This document shows, one piece after another, positions 1-12,919 of a stretch of 64,000 nucleotides of DNA. This DNA is from Medicago truncatula (lineage: Eukaryota; Streptophyta; Magnoliopsida; Fabales; Fabaceae), in assembly GCF_003473485.1 (NCBI RefSeq), contig NC_053042.1:50617762-50681761 (forward strand). The letters are read 5' to 3'. A model generated the notes under the pieces. It was not told the DNA's origin. It did not search any database and worked only from the letters and a program-made list of their open reading frames with translations. The stretch's first letter is position 1. Every line of letters starts with the position of its first letter. The position numbers were made by a program, and so were the translations under genes.

Positions 1-79
1 TATAATGTACTAAGATTGTGATGTATATCGTGCGTTGCGTATGCAAGAATGTTAGTAGTATAATTGTGTGTACACAAGG

Positions 80-178
80 ATGGAACTTTCCCAGAAATCG
101 AAGCTAGATCAGGAAGAAGATGAAAGTGGTGGGTCAACTGACAAGAGTGTTGAGCACCACATGGGAAGCGTCAGATAA
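80..178 (+). CDS. Possible last exon of a gene cut by the window edge
   Basis: A short open stretch from an ATG at 80 to a TAA at 176-178 encodes about 32 hydrophilic residues (MELSQKSKLDQEEDESGG then STDKSVEHHMGSVR). Its codon choice (GAA, GAT, AGT, GGT) looks coding. An AG lies just before it (77-78), so it may be the terminal exon of a plus-strand gene that begins left of the window. The acceptor lacks a strong pyrimidine tract, and there is an in-frame TAG at 56-58. I do not recognise the protein. It could be chance. Confidence 0.25.
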   Translation: MELSQKSKLDQEEDESGGSTDKSVEHHMGSVR

Positions 179-1060
179 AGCTAGTAAAGAGAGAACGAGG
201 AAGGAGGTGTAGTAGTAATCTCTCAATTCTAATTTTAAATAAATAAAGAGTTAAAAACAAACAAAAAAAACCATACACATACCGAACAGAATGTGTTTGG
301 TTTGAGTGGAGGGTGCAGTACCTGCCACTGCAGAAAGACACAAGCACGCGTACAAATGCACTATTCAGATTTGAGGATAAGGTATAATTCACCATTGGCT
401 TGGCTTTCTTGGACTTAGATCTACTATGTTTTTAATAGTGGTTTTGATTATTTAAAAACTCGTCATCTTCACTCTTCAAATATAGTATAGTTGTTATTAT
501 TTGAATGAAGAAAAAAAATCTCAAATTAAAAACTCGCATTATATTTAGGGGTGTTCACATACCGGTTTAATTCTGTTTTGAGAGAATTTATCGGTCAAAC
601 CGATAAAAATGCACTATTTAAAAAATCAAAAGTATCAATTTTTTTGTACTAAGGATGTGTATTTATTACTTTTACATATATTCAATTTGTATTTTTAAGA
701 GAATATTTTCTTTTATAGTTTCCTTAAACAATATCTTTATGACATTTTCCATAAAAATAAAAATAAACCTTATGACTTATATAGAGATTGGTTTGGATTT
801 ACACGTTTTTAGGATAAAGTCCAAACCAAACTGATAAACAATGGATTAATTTAATTCGAAGTGATCTAGCACATTAAAAACAACGTACAAACTTATATGA
901 GAATTTTTATCAAATTAATTTTAATTTTTTTTAAAAAAGAGTCATATTATTAATAGAAAAAAATGCTAACAAGTATATTTAGCATATTGTTTAAAAAAGA
1001 AAAAAATTAACTTTTGCACATAAAGTAGTGTGATTATAACTATGCCAAGTGTTTGACACT
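179..1060. other. AT-rich spacer
   Basis: I see no gene here. There are A- and T-runs, an AATAAATAAAGAG stretch near 238-252 that could serve as a polyadenylation region for a leftward neighbour, and a degenerate repetitive patch at about 548-850 with 'accggttt' and 'aaaccgata' motifs that I could not resolve into a bounded element. Confidence 0.5.
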
Positions 1061-1069
1061 TATTTTTAA

Positions 1070-1570
1070 GGGATAAATATGTTTTTGGTCCCTATAAATA
1101 TATCAACTTTTCGTTTTAGTCCCTCCAAAATTTTCCTTCAATTTTTAGTCCCTATAAAATTTTCAATCACTACTTTTGGTCCCTATTTTTAATTAAATTT
1201 TTGTATTTTTCAATGAAATTGTGCAGAAATTTCTGGAATATTGTAAAAATCACTCCCCAAAAAAATTAGAAATTTTTTAACAAAAAATAAATTAAATATG
1301 AATTTTTTACCGCAAAAAATATAAAAATTCATATTTAATTCATGTTTTGGTAAAAAATTCTAATTTTTTTAGGGAGAGATGCTTATAATATTATACATTT
1401 TTCTGCAAAATTTTATTTAAAAATATGAATTATACATATGAGTTTACTTTAAACGAGGGACTAAAAGTAAAGATTGAAAATTTTATAGGGACTAAAAGTT
1501 GAAGGAAATTTTTAGAGGGACTAAAATGAAAAATTGGTATATTTATAGGGATCAAAAACATATTTAACCC
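1070..1570. mobile_element. Mutator-type MITE, copy 1
   Basis: Terminal inverted repeats begin GGGATAAATATGTTTTTGGT at the left; the right end mirrors this as GGGTTAAATATG on the other strand. Subterminal blocks containing 'tttagtccct' on one side and 'agggactaaa' on the other extend the inverted repeat to over 100 bases. The element is flanked by a perfect 9-base direct repeat TATTTTTAA (1061-1069 and 1571-1579), the target-site length typical of the Mutator superfamily. It has no coding capacity. Confidence 0.85.
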
Positions 1571-1593
1571 TATTTTTAATACAAATTATTCTT

Positions 1594-2066
1594 GGATTAA
1601 ATATGTTTTTGGTCCCTATAAATATATCAACTTTTCGTTTTAGTCCCTCTAAAATTTCCCTTCAACTTTTAGTCCCTATAAAATTTTCAATTTTACTTTT
1701 GGTCCCAATTTTTAAGTGAATTTTTGTATAATTTAATGAAATTGTGCAGAAAGGTATGGAATATTGTAAAAATCACTCCCAAAGAAAATTAGAATTTTTT
1801 AACAAAACATGAATTAAATATGAATTTTTTATATAAAAATTCATACTTGATTCATGTTTTGGTAAAAAAATTCAAAATATTTTTGGGAGAGATCCTTATA
1901 ATATTATACATTATCTTAAAAATATGAATTCTACATGAGTTTACTTCAAACGAGGGACCAAAATTAAAAATTAAAAATTTTATAGGGACTAAAAGATGAA
2001 GGAAAATTTTAGAGGGACTAAAATGAAAAGTTAGTATAGTTTAGGGACCAAAAACATGTTTAACCC
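1594..2066. mobile_element. Mutator-type MITE, copy 2
   Basis: This is a second member of the same family as the element at 1070-1570, in the same orientation and only 24 bases downstream. The left end starts GGATTAAATATGTTTTTGGT and the right end closes with 'catgtttaaccc'. It is flanked by a perfect 9-base duplication ATTATTCTT (1585-1593 and 2067-2075). It is non-coding. Confidence 0.85.
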
Positions 2067-2077
2067 ATTATTCTTTT

Positions 2078-2258
2078 GAGAAATGATATTTGTACATCCA
2101 TTTTATGACAACTTTTTGACAACCTTCTCTCTTACTCACATTATACTCTTATTCTCTCTCTTCATTTTTCTCTCTCCATTGTTTTTGACCAATGAAAAGA
2201 TAGAGAAAAGAAGTTGTCACAAGAGTTGTCTCAAATGGATGTTCAAATATCACTACTC
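2078..2258. mobile_element. Mutator-type MITE, unrelated third element
   Basis: The inverted ends are GAGAAATGATATTTGTACAT at the left and, on the other strand at the right, GAGTAGTGATATTTGAACAT, both running into 'ccattt'. The flanks are a 9-base direct repeat TATTCTTTT (2069-2077 and 2259-2267). The left duplication overlaps the right duplication of the neighbouring element, so this one landed at its edge. The interior is pyrimidine-rich with no gene. Confidence 0.8.
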
Positions 2259-2267
2259 TATTCTTTT

Positions 2268-3296
2268 ATGTATTTTTTAAACAATATTCATAGGGCATTT
2301 GTTAGCCAGACTTTTAATAATAAAATAAGACACTAAGGATACGCCTAATTACAACTAAGTTATATGGAAGGAAAATTACATTTAAAATCAAATATTAAGA
2401 CGTCAACCACACGTATGTTTGGAACCAAAGAAAGTATAGGGAAAGATAGTCATGAGGACAGAAAATTTCTTGAAATCCGGGCTTCCATAGTTTGGATCTA
2501 TTTTACTATAGCAAGGAAAGATTATAATTTATGGAGTCCATGCTCATAATTGTTTCCGCTCTATATTGGACAGAAAGGAACGGAAGGGACTCAAAATCTA
2601 TTATAGCCTCACCGTTTTCTATTTTTTAATGAATACAACTATACTTTAAGCTTCTTTTTTTTTTTTGAAAGAACTTTAAGCTTTTTTTTTTTTTTTAAAA
2701 TTGCAAATCAAAAGCATGTATCCAGAGTAGATATAGCATTGGAAAGGGAAAGTTTGATATTTTGTCGAAAAAATCCTATTTTACAATTTTAGGCCAACTT
2801 GTATGTGGAACAAAAAGTTGTGTTGAAGTTTAGTGAAGGACAAGAATTTCTTGCCTCCATTTTGTCTTGTCTTTAAAACAATTTTACAAATCAAATGATG
2901 TGCAACTGAAGTTGTCATGTTCTGTCTTTCATTCTTTTAGTAAATCAAACGCGATTTTCCTTGACATTTATTACTATCTAAGTATTATACATATTAATCA
3001 AGAAAAACAATATCATATGAAGACCGGGTGGGCAAACATACATACAAAAAAAAAAAAATCTTCTGATGTTCAAAGTAAATTGAACGGTTTAGATTAAACT
3101 GCACTCTTCAAAGTCATCCCTTCTCAAAATCATCTATTTCTTTCACTTGCTCTTTTCTTTTTTTCAAAGTCCTTATCTTTCTTCCCCATCAAACTCGCAA
3201 ATAAATCTTAGTATCATGTTGAAAGTGAGATAGATCCATCGAGTTTTCTTATCACTATGCTCATTAACTCTCACCCTATCCACCAAACCATCTTTA
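2268..3296. other. Spacer without recognisable gene
   Basis: AT-rich sequence with T-runs at about 2648-2696. The short open frames here have no recognisable motifs or splice structure. I see no bounded repeat. Confidence 0.5.
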
Positions 3297-3298
3297 TA

Positions 3299-3619
3299 CT
3301 CCCTCCGTCCTAAAATATAAGCAAAAAAATCTCATATTCTTTGTCTCAAAATATAAGCAAAAAAGACCAACTTTTATGTTATTATTATGTTTTTTCAAAC
3401 AAATCATCTTTTTCAATGTAAAATTAAATGCAAATTGTATTCAATTTGTTCTCCTTTTTATTTTCTCCATAATTTTTAACCAATGAAAATTATTTTTACA
3501 TCTTTCCATGAAACTTATTCCAAGGAGAACACAAAAAATTATATCTCAAATCACTAAGTGTTAGTTTTCTTAATAAATGTGAATTAGTGTTTTTTGCTTA
3601 TAAATTAGGACGGAGGGAG
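3299..3619. mobile_element. Stowaway-type MITE
   Basis: The left end is CTCCCTCCGTCCTAAAATAT and the right end is the complement, finishing 'ggacggagggag'. It is flanked by the dinucleotide TA on both sides (3297-3298 and 3620-3621), as expected for the Tc1/mariner-related Stowaway group. The terminal repeat is partly duplicated internally near 3340-3362 ('ctcaaaatataagcaaaaaa'). Confidence 0.85.
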
Positions 3620-3850
3620 TATCTCTTTGACACTTAATAATTATTCAAAATGAACGCCAATTATACTTTCATAATTCTTATTAAAATACAATATTTTGTG
3701 TGGTTTGACATTTTAATATATTTCTACCAAAAACCAATAATGTGGACTTCACAATTTTAAGCAAAATTTATAAGTGTCATTGTGATACATCGACATTCCA
3801 ATGTACCACCGACAACACCTAATTATAATAAAAAAGAGAATGAAAGAAAA

Positions 3851-4200
3851 AAGGCTAAATTGCATTTTTAATTCATTAACTATTTAGGTAGTATCGTTTT
3901 GGTCCCTTAATTAAAATTCGATTTATTTTGGTCCCTTAACTTCTATTCGTTACACATTTTGATCCTTTCCGTTAGTTTTAATTCAAAAACGTCAAGTTTT
4001 CTTCATCTTCATATCATCCCCATCAACCTTCAACAACAAAAATCCCAAAAAAATTCTAGAAGAAAATGAAGAAAACCTAACGTTTTTGAATTAAAACTAA
4101 CGGAAATGACCAAAATGTGTAACTGAGAGAAGTTAAGAGACCAAAATAAATCGAATTTTAATTAAAGGAGCAATGTGATACTTACTAATAATTTAAACTT
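3851..4200. repeat. Long fold-back (hairpin) element
   Basis: Two arms of roughly 120 bases (about 3856-3990 and 4079-4200) are near-perfect reverse complements. Examples are 'cgttagttttaattcaaaa' against 'ttttgaattaaaactaacg', and 'aaattcgatttattttggt' against 'accaaaataaatcgaattt'. The loop is about 85 bases. This is a fold-back MITE; I could not identify the target-site duplication. Transcribed, it would make a long double-stranded hairpin. Confidence 0.8.
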
Positions 4201-5227
4201 AGTTTCATGAGATATGGCTAATTCATTTCATAGAGCTATAGGAGTTTATAAAAGATAATTTATTCTATGTTTGTTTCATCGATCAAACAATAGAAAATTT
4301 GACAAATGGAAAACCCAATGAGAAAATACAACATATCTGAATATATCAAAATTTTAAGCAGTGAATTATATGAGATAATTCGATTCCCTCATTAAAAGGT
4401 TGTGATGAACTCCAATCGCATCCACACATTTCTATGAAAGAAAATTTGCGCACCAATGATCAGTGCCTCAAAGACTGTGTAGTAGTGGTGACGTCAACTT
4501 TGCAAGTTGCAATACCATAAATGAGCAGTGAGCATTGCAAGGGCAGATTTGTCCACATAACATAGATAACTGAATCCACAAACTATCGACACCACATCCA
4601 CCATAACCATTTAGTTAAACTCAATTACAATCTTGAGCAACCATAGAAAAAAAATATTCATAACAAGCATCATTATTCATTTATTACCATTTGTTAGGAA
4701 ACGGTGACTGGAAGAGGGTTTGATTTCATTCATCAATTAAATTAAACTAACTGCAGACAAACAACCAAGAAGAAGCTCATAACGTGCTAGAGATTAATTG
4801 ATAGGGTTTACAGGAAACGGTAGGTACAAATTTCCATTTCCTGCCACAGCAAGACAAAAGGAAAAATAAAGGTCAATTGTACATAAACAGTCCCCCACCC
4901 AACAAGGGGAAAAGCAATGACATAACCAAAGACTTTCAATTCCAGCCAATTGACTTTAAAGTAAAAAAGAAAATTAATGCTTTCCAGGTTGTGAGATGGC
5001 TGTAAAGAAAACAAGTCTTCATAATTTCTACTGCTAACTACAGCAGGAAAAATCAAGATGAATAAGGAAAATTAGAATAAAAACTATTGGAAAAGTTGCT
5101 TCCTAGTGTACATTATTTTTTTTTAACAAACCTCCTATTGGACATCGAAATAGTCAGTACAACATAACGAAAAAAGCTTCTTCATCGAACAATCCACAAA
5201 TCATTCCATGTATGTCTAGTTCGGAAA
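4201..5227. other. Spacer and probable 3' UTR of the XS-domain gene
   Basis: No coding sequence seen. The part nearest 5227 lies just downstream of the stop codon of the minus-strand XS gene and probably holds its 3' untranslated region. The rest is unremarkable AT-rich DNA. Confidence 0.45.
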
Positions 5228-7505
5228 CTACATGGAGGGCTTGTATTCTCTCCGGCTCTCTATGACTACCTTCTTTCTTGTGTCAAAATCAAGTTTGTCA
5301 AGATCAAAAGCAGTTCCTACATAGCCATACAAGACCCTCCTTTTCTCTCCGTTTCTCTCATCAAACTTCACAAGGTTTGGGTTATTCTCATTGTCCTTTC
5401 CTAATGTTTGGGCCTGCACGCGAACCCAGTCCTTGCGGCCGTGATTTTCCTTCTTAAAGTGTTCACCAAGCCGCATGGCCTCCTCCAAGCCTGATTTGTC
5501 ACCAGCAAATTTAATCAATATCATGCCCAAATGACCTTCTTTTCCATACAATGCCTTTGACTTGCCACCCCCAAATCCAAGCTCTGGATAATGCATGAAA
5601 ATCAGAACGGATAAATATTTTGTCAAAATAAGTATATCATTATCAGATATTTGAGTGGAAGGTTCAGAAGACCCATGATTTCCTTTAAGTGCTTACAGTA
5701 TATAGTATATATGAGATGGAGAATGATGGAGTATAATATGAAACTTATATGAAACACAAACTTATATAAGACAGGAACTAGAGCAACCTTGACACTAAAG
5801 CAACTGTATCGTTAGATTTTTCTAGCTGTGAATTAGAGTAACCTTAACATCTCTAACTTTTCTTGTAATCAATTATTTGCTTTAAATGCCTCTAATTTTT
5901 TCCATTTCATAAAGCCCTACAAGAAGAGTATAAATAGGGCTCATCACAAAGTGAATCGGCACCAGGCAATAACAAGTTTCCTTGAGCAATCAGAGTTCTC
6001 TATTTTTGCTTCTATCCCTAAGCCAGTATGAATCATGTCTCCACGACATTATACTTGAAAGTTATGAAGCATTGGCCATAAATACTGTCATTCAAAGCAC
6101 ATAAGCCAGTTAATTTACATCTTAGAGGAGATTCTGAGCCCAACACAATGCTATGCTTGCCAAAGAAAATCATTAGATTGAAACTGATGGAAGTAGAAGG
6201 GAGGGAAAGGGTTTAAAACAAACCATCTGTAAACCATCTATATCATGAGAATAAGGAGAGTATAAAAGAGGATGCTTAAAAATAAAAAACAGATTTGAAG
6301 TTATCTAAATTTCTATCCCACCAGTATAGACTATTCCTTTGGGACAAAACATATCAACGTATAACCTAATATTACCAAAACCAAAACCAGGTTTAAATGA
6401 AATTGGCTTAGAGTATTTGTAATCACAAAATAAATAATAAACTCAAAACACTTGTGGTAAGATTACAGTCACAAAAATAAGCAGAACTAACAAGCTAATA
6501 AGTAATAAGAGGACTTGAATTGATGCAATAATATGGGTAGACAAGATGCAATTATATTTCACACCAGTCATTAAAAAAAGGTAGAAAAAATATCTAATAT
6601 GATCAGGAAAAGCTAAATCCAATGAGTACAACAACAATCACTCCATTTGCATGACCTCAGGTGACAAAACACAACGAAAACAACATAACTCATACAAATT
6701 AAAACAGAAACTGGGCCAGGAAGCACATAGAATAAATCAACCCCTTTTCCCTGTTGAAGAACTGTTTGTATCGTCTAGATAAAGAAAGGCAACCAAACTC
6801 CAAGTCTAGTTTTAAATGTCTAACCTCAAAATAACATCCTTAATGCTATGTGCAAAAGACAATGTAGTTAAGCATCAACCAGGTTAATGTAGGGATTTGC
6901 TACACTAAATGAAGAACTAACCCACAATAATTGACACCTACTCTCTTGATTGTAACATCAGATGTCAATAAAAAGAACAACAAAGGCATGTGCATAAATG
7001 TGCTGCCACATCTTCCATGCATAAATGGATAGGTAATAACAGGTGTGCACGCACAATTCAATATTTTCAAACTAAATGAATAACCGGGTACTTGACGCAA
7101 AACCAAAATAGTTTCTCGTCTACTAAAATGATTTCAGAAACAATATACATATATTGAAGAGTTGCCTCACAATAACATTTGCCAGACTTATTTTCTTCAA
7201 GCCGTACAATCTATTGTCATTAAATTAAAACATCAACAAAAGCACATGTATAAATGCATATAGCTACACGCGTTTGTAGTTCTTCTGTATATAAATGGAC
7301 AGGTATATTGGTTCACACTTCACACAATCGTACAATTATGAATCTAGCCCAAAAATATCAACACAAATCAATGATATTAATGATGAATGACAATTTATGG
7401 CAGCAAGTCCAAAATTCCTCATCACAATACAGTGGTTGGTGTTGTGGCTATAGAAAAATAAATAAACACGCATACTTACATACATATAAGTAAGTAGGTA
7501 TGTAG

Positions 7506-7540
<35 letters not shown>

Positions 7541-10500
7541 CAGCTGAACAAAAAAACTACAAACAATACAATAAACAAAGTTCATCAATAGTATGTGACA
7601 AAGTTTGGCCTTCACTTGTCATTGCGTGCAGCCCTACACCAAAGTATTTCAAATAGAAGATAAAAAAAACACACACAAGGCTTAAATTATTCTGAAACAA
7701 TCCATGATTTGTATACTTATGAGTCATGATAGTATCAAAACTCGGTTTCAAACTACTCATTATGGCTTTCCTGTTCTCGCTATGGGCACTGCAGTATAAA
7801 AACATTTGATTTAATAGAAAAACAATGGCCCAAAACAAGAAATTGACCGCAATATAATTATGGATAAGGACCCAAGTTACGCAGTTCATTTGATAGGAAG
7901 GGTAGTGGAAAGGAAAAGAGTACAGTGGTCATGTAAAATGGAACGGATAGTTTACCTTGGGGTAAAAGAGGAAAAGTTTCTAATAGATTTTCAACTCAAC
8001 TGTCTCGAAAACAAAATAAATCACATCCACTTTAACTAAATTCTAAGCATCATCTCAAGGAACTGCTGATGAAATGACCCCGCTCCACTCAAGAAATGCA
8101 ACTCAGACAAACACACATCATCAGACATCAATACAGTTTTCACTATCTGAGCAGTTGGTACTAAACTTTTCAACATAATGCACACTTGACTGTGCAACAC
8201 ATCCGTACATTCCATCTAGTTTCTCTCTCATTGAAGAGAAATATATATTGAGCAATGACTGATGAGCAGCTGATCGTCGGGTAGATAGGCCTGCAAGCAA
8301 GTGCGAGTAGCCGAATCCTGCCCAATTCCGGAAACTTGAGTTTATAAATAATTTCAACGAATGCCTAAAATAATTGATGAAAAAGTTGAAAACCTTCTAA
8401 TGATCCAAAGTCCATTTACTCAAGTTGTTTGAGTAGCAAAATTAACGAATACCTAAAATATGAAATGATCAATATTTGAAAACCATCTAATGGCCCAAAG
8501 TCCATCTACTCAAGTTGTATGAATCGCCAATGCGCCATGGACAACACTTCCGAATTTCTAATCTAAGTAAATCATGAAGGACAGAGATGATGTGCCTATT
8601 CTCAATCTACACTGTTATGTATTCTCAATCTTTTCTCAGTCCCTTTTCAGAACAATATGTGATAATGTAGATTGCGTAGCACAACTGACAATAACCACAT
8701 ATACAAAAAGAACATAAAGGGAAGTAATGAAAGGTCACACAAATTATTGATGGCTTAGCTTTTGATAAATAAATGAAAACGCGGTGCAATAGTCAAGCCG
8801 GAGCAAGAACCTATAGTGAAAATATATAAGATAGGATTAATCTATAATGTTAATGATATACACACGCATTTACTTCTAACAATCTACCGATCTATATGTG
8901 TGGGTATGTATCTGTCTATATAATATGTGACTTTATGTATGTATAGAAGTAAGCCAAAAGGATTAACTACAAAAACTTTCAGGGAAACAAGAGTTATCAC
9001 AGTCAATAATTCCTCATAAATAACCGCAAAGGTTTACCCATGACTAAAAAGGAGACTAGATAGCAGATAAGAATAAATATGCTAGTCAATAGTTGAGCAA
9101 AATAGTAAACATAGGCAAATAACATAAAAGATGGATAAACCAGCAGATGCTTTTAACTTCCCAATAGTTATAATTTTAAACCGAAGGACAGATAAGCAAA
9201 TCCACCATTGGATAACTGGCATAAGACACTTTCTAACAGAATTTGCACAAAATAAAAGACACTTTAGAAATAAAATTAAAACACCAACTTCTACAAACAT
9301 AGAAAACACAGACGATTGGCACCTACCACAAGTGTAAATTGGTAACCAATTAAAATACTGAGTCTCTGGTGTTTCAGTTCCTGATTTTATGTTCATGACA
9401 CAAATCCTATATAATTGGAACTGCCTGTCCTCACATTATCCTCAAAGAGAAAACGTCATAACTACTCTTATGTGCCATGCGTCATAAGAGTATTCCATTG
9501 AAATGTAGCCCAAAGCATAGGTTGACTAACAAAGAAACATCAGTGAAGGTAACTACGTGTATCCAGACAAAACTGCTATAAAGGGATGCTCAGCCGGCAT
9601 GCAAGATTTTAACCTAATTATTCAAATCTTAAAGAGACGTCATAACAGAAAATGATAAAGAATGGAGAGGCGTATTATACCTCTAAGTTTATTATCCATC
9701 CATTTGTTTCCCAAACCCTCCATACGACCATCTCTCCCTTTTCCGGTGTGTGTGTTGTGGATGATCACCAAAGGTGGCCACATGATCAGATCATCCTGAT
9801 TTGCTTCTGCTTCATCAGCAGATAGATACCGATATGCCTTTGAGTTATCAGGAGGCTTTGAGTGATTCCAACCCATTAAGACACACAGAGCTTTGTGTAA
9901 TCCCAAATGATCAGCACGTAAATCAGCATTATCTGAGTTGAACGTATGCATAATGAGAGCATGTATATCTGAAAAATCTTTAGCAGCCCTGAAATTTGGA
10001 ATATGAAGTTCATTGAAGAATATATTTTAGGTGCATCGCAGGGTACAAAAAGAAAATAAACTTAAGTTACATAAAAAAAAAATCATGGGACTACTCCAGA
10101 AAAAGCGGGGAACCCCCACCAAATCAGCATCATTACAAGGTTTGGTAATAAATGTTTTGGATTTTAAATTTTCAGACATACATAACACCAAAGTTACAAA
10201 GACACCTTTAAAATGCATGACAAATAGACTCCTTTTTCCATATATATTGTCAGTCCAAAATCACATGTTGCATTCGGATAACATATATACAGAGACTAAA
10301 CACTATACCAAACAAATTAATCGATATGCTAATTCCAATATAACAAATAAGCCTTTCTCGAAAGAGATACACAAGAGTAACTCTAACCAGCACAAATATT
10401 CTTCAACAGAGTTTTCTGCTCTCAAAGGGATTCAAATATATGCAGACATATAACAGAGCAGGCCATACATGAAGCCAAAACTCAACTTCAGAAGTAATGT

Positions 10501-12919
10501 TCTAAATGGCACCAGCAGGGTTATGACATGGAACCTGTAAAGCTAAGTTCCAGTAGAAAAGGGACAGCTAAGCTCTAAAAGTCTGACAAAAAGGAACGTA
10601 CAAAGAAGCAAGAGAAAATTTATATACGTAAACCCGGTTCTGAAGTTCTGATTGAAGGATCAAAGATAGATTGCAGTTTTCTTGTCTATTTATTTAAATA
10701 ATAAACAGAAACTAACTTTGTTAAAAGAAGTTCTATTACCCTCATCCAAAATGTTTAGATACTGGATGTATTTTACCAAAAATAACAAATCAGTTTCGAT
10801 CGTAATAAGTAATAACTAACAATAGACACACTCAAACTATCACTCCGCCTCATGACCCTCCTATATGAAAGGATGAAGAAACTATGTATTGGACCAAGAG
10901 GCTTACACATGCAAGAATTAGTAAGTTGGAAAATGACGAGAGCAACTGTCATTTCATAAATCAACATTAGAATGAAAATACAAAATGACACATAAGCGTT
11001 GACATAGTAGAAGCCATAAAGAGATACAAACTGTTCACAGGCACAAGGGCTCTAATGTAGCACAATAGCTTAAAACATTCAAAAACAAAGCATACATATG
11101 TCAGAAAACACAGGAGCTGTAGCCAGGTTACAAGGCAAAAAAATATTAACAAAACCTTGCTGCCTGCCAAATTGTGCCAATCACCAAAACAGACATTAGA
11201 GGTAGATCACAGAAGTTACATAAAACTATGTGACGGGGAACCATGAGACTGTAAGCGTATCTGATGAAAAACTAAGTTTTCCCAATCTACCAAATCCTAC
11301 AGACCACCAACAAACTTGAACTGAACTACAAGTAGTTTGTAAGTACCACTTCCAGGAATTTCTAACAGAACAAGCATATCAACAGCAGAAATATATAAGC
11401 TCAATAAATATTAAAAACACATACAATAAGAATGTTCACATACAATATTTTGTATGTGAACAACTCGTTATAGGCAATAGAAATCAACAATGTAAAATAC
11501 AAGTAGATAAACTTAACGGGCTCACTAACTCGCTATTTTCCAACTGTATATCGCAACATATAATATCCTTATCAAAACTTACTGGCAAGCCTAGACAATG
11601 TCGCATGCACAAAAACAAAACTATTTTCCAGCAAGTGTGAATTCACAGCTGACCAAATCAATTGTGACTTTTAGAGTAATGACTTTAAATACCCATAAAT
11701 ATGACATAGCAAGTTTGCCAACTAAATCCAATGCAGTCAAATACACACAAGGAACCAAATTTGGCAGACTGTTTCAAGGACCAAGTTTGCTAGGATATTC
11801 ATGCCCAGATTTTGAGAGTAACTTCAGTTAACAAAATGGAAATGATAGTGTCGGTCAGATGGGAATTAAAAAAAATAGGATCACGGCCCGAATGCTAAAG
11901 CTAAGTTAGAATGTTGTCAGATAAAAATCAAACCAACCAACACCCACTACACAACTGAGCTTCACAAGTTGACGTGACAGACAAAGATTAATCATTACCG
12001 CAAAATGATCATACCACACAGTTTTTTTTTTCTAATTTTTCGGTGCCTATTGCCTCATCACATCGCGCCCTAAAAGCATATAACCTCAATGCCTTTAATA
12101 TCATAATAAATTCAAAACAGATGAACAAAGCAGAAACAACGAAAATCAGCAGTATATTCAACCAAACCTGTTACTGCCACTGCCACAAGCAATGCACTGA
12201 ACCCGGCCTTGTTTTCCATCCTCCAACAAACTCTTCTTCAACAAAGGATTATCATTTATCAACCTAACAAAGTGAAGAAATTTTTTCTTCAAAGAATCCT
12301 GATCAACCTGCACATGCCTAGCATTATTACCACTACCAACCCCATCAACCCTTAATTGCTTAGAAGGTCTCAAATCACTGGGACCCGCCGGAAACTCACC
12401 ACCAACAGGAACCCTATTAGCAAACCCATTAGCATTACGCAAAAGCTGTTCCCTTTGTCTTGCAAATTCATCTCTACAATCCTCCCCGTATTTTCTCTTC
12501 GCAGAGGCGGCTTCCATTGGATTCTGGTAATCGGGTCGGGGAGGATACGCGAAGCGGTCAATCGGGCGAGGTGGGGGAGCGAAATCTTGATAATCAGGAG
12601 GTAGAGCGAAGTAGGATCGGACGCTACCGTCCGCGAGGATGATGGTTCGTCGTTCTAGCATGTGGAAGCCGTAGGCCGGAGGTGGTGGTGGACCAGGTTC
12701 AGGGAATTGAAAGGGGATTAGGGCAGGGTGATCGTTTGGAAGTTTGGGGCTGGGATTAGGGTTAGGTTTTGGGTTAAGGTTGGGTTTGGGATTAGAATTA
12801 TTTGTGTTGGGTTTGGATTTACTATCGGAGGGAGATTTAGTGTTGGTGGTGGTGGGCAGTGCGGTGGAGGAGGAGGAGTTGGATTCCCATCGGGTTTTGC
12901 GGTGGTTGCCGCCGGCCAT
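5228..12919 (-). CDS. XS-domain protein with low-complexity Pro/Asn N-terminus
   Basis: Three coding exons join in phase: 12919-12168, 9988-9681 and 5583-5228 (stop), giving 471 residues. The chosen start, MAGGNHRKTRW, is the first ATG of a basic, Pro/Asn/Lys-rich leader (roughly residues 20-75) that has no predicted fold. A zinc-finger-like stretch follows across the first splice (CIACGSGSNR, then FSDIHALIMHTF and a later DHLGLHKAL). The C-terminal half is an XS domain, with MWPPLVIIHNT, ELGFGGGKSKALYGKEGHLG and FDLDKLDF. XS domains are known from SGS3/FDM proteins that bind RNA in small-RNA pathways; this one resembles the plant family without the long coiled coil. The introns are long, 2.2 kb and 4.1 kb. 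Function beyond RNA binding is inference. Confidence 0.85.
5584..9680 (-). other. Intron 2 of the XS-domain gene (4.1 kb)
   Basis: On the minus strand the donor is AG|GTATAA and the acceptor TATCCAG|AGCTTGG. The intron is AT-rich and contains a 29-base A-run (7512-7540). I found no coding remnant or bounded transposon within it. The many short open frames on both strands have no protein character. Confidence 0.75.
9989..12167 (-). other. Intron 1 of the XS-domain gene (2.2 kb)
   Basis: On the minus strand the donor is AACAG|GTTTGG and the acceptor TTTCAG|GGCTGC. No embedded gene or bounded repeat was recognised. Confidence 0.75.

Noticed and set aside
548-850. Inverted-repeat element with accggttt / aaccaaact motifs
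   Set aside because: The halves do not pair over enough length and no target duplication was found.
10031-10453. Plus-strand 140-codon open frame
   Set aside because: It lies within intron 1 of the XS gene, has no motif and looks like AT-rich chance coding.
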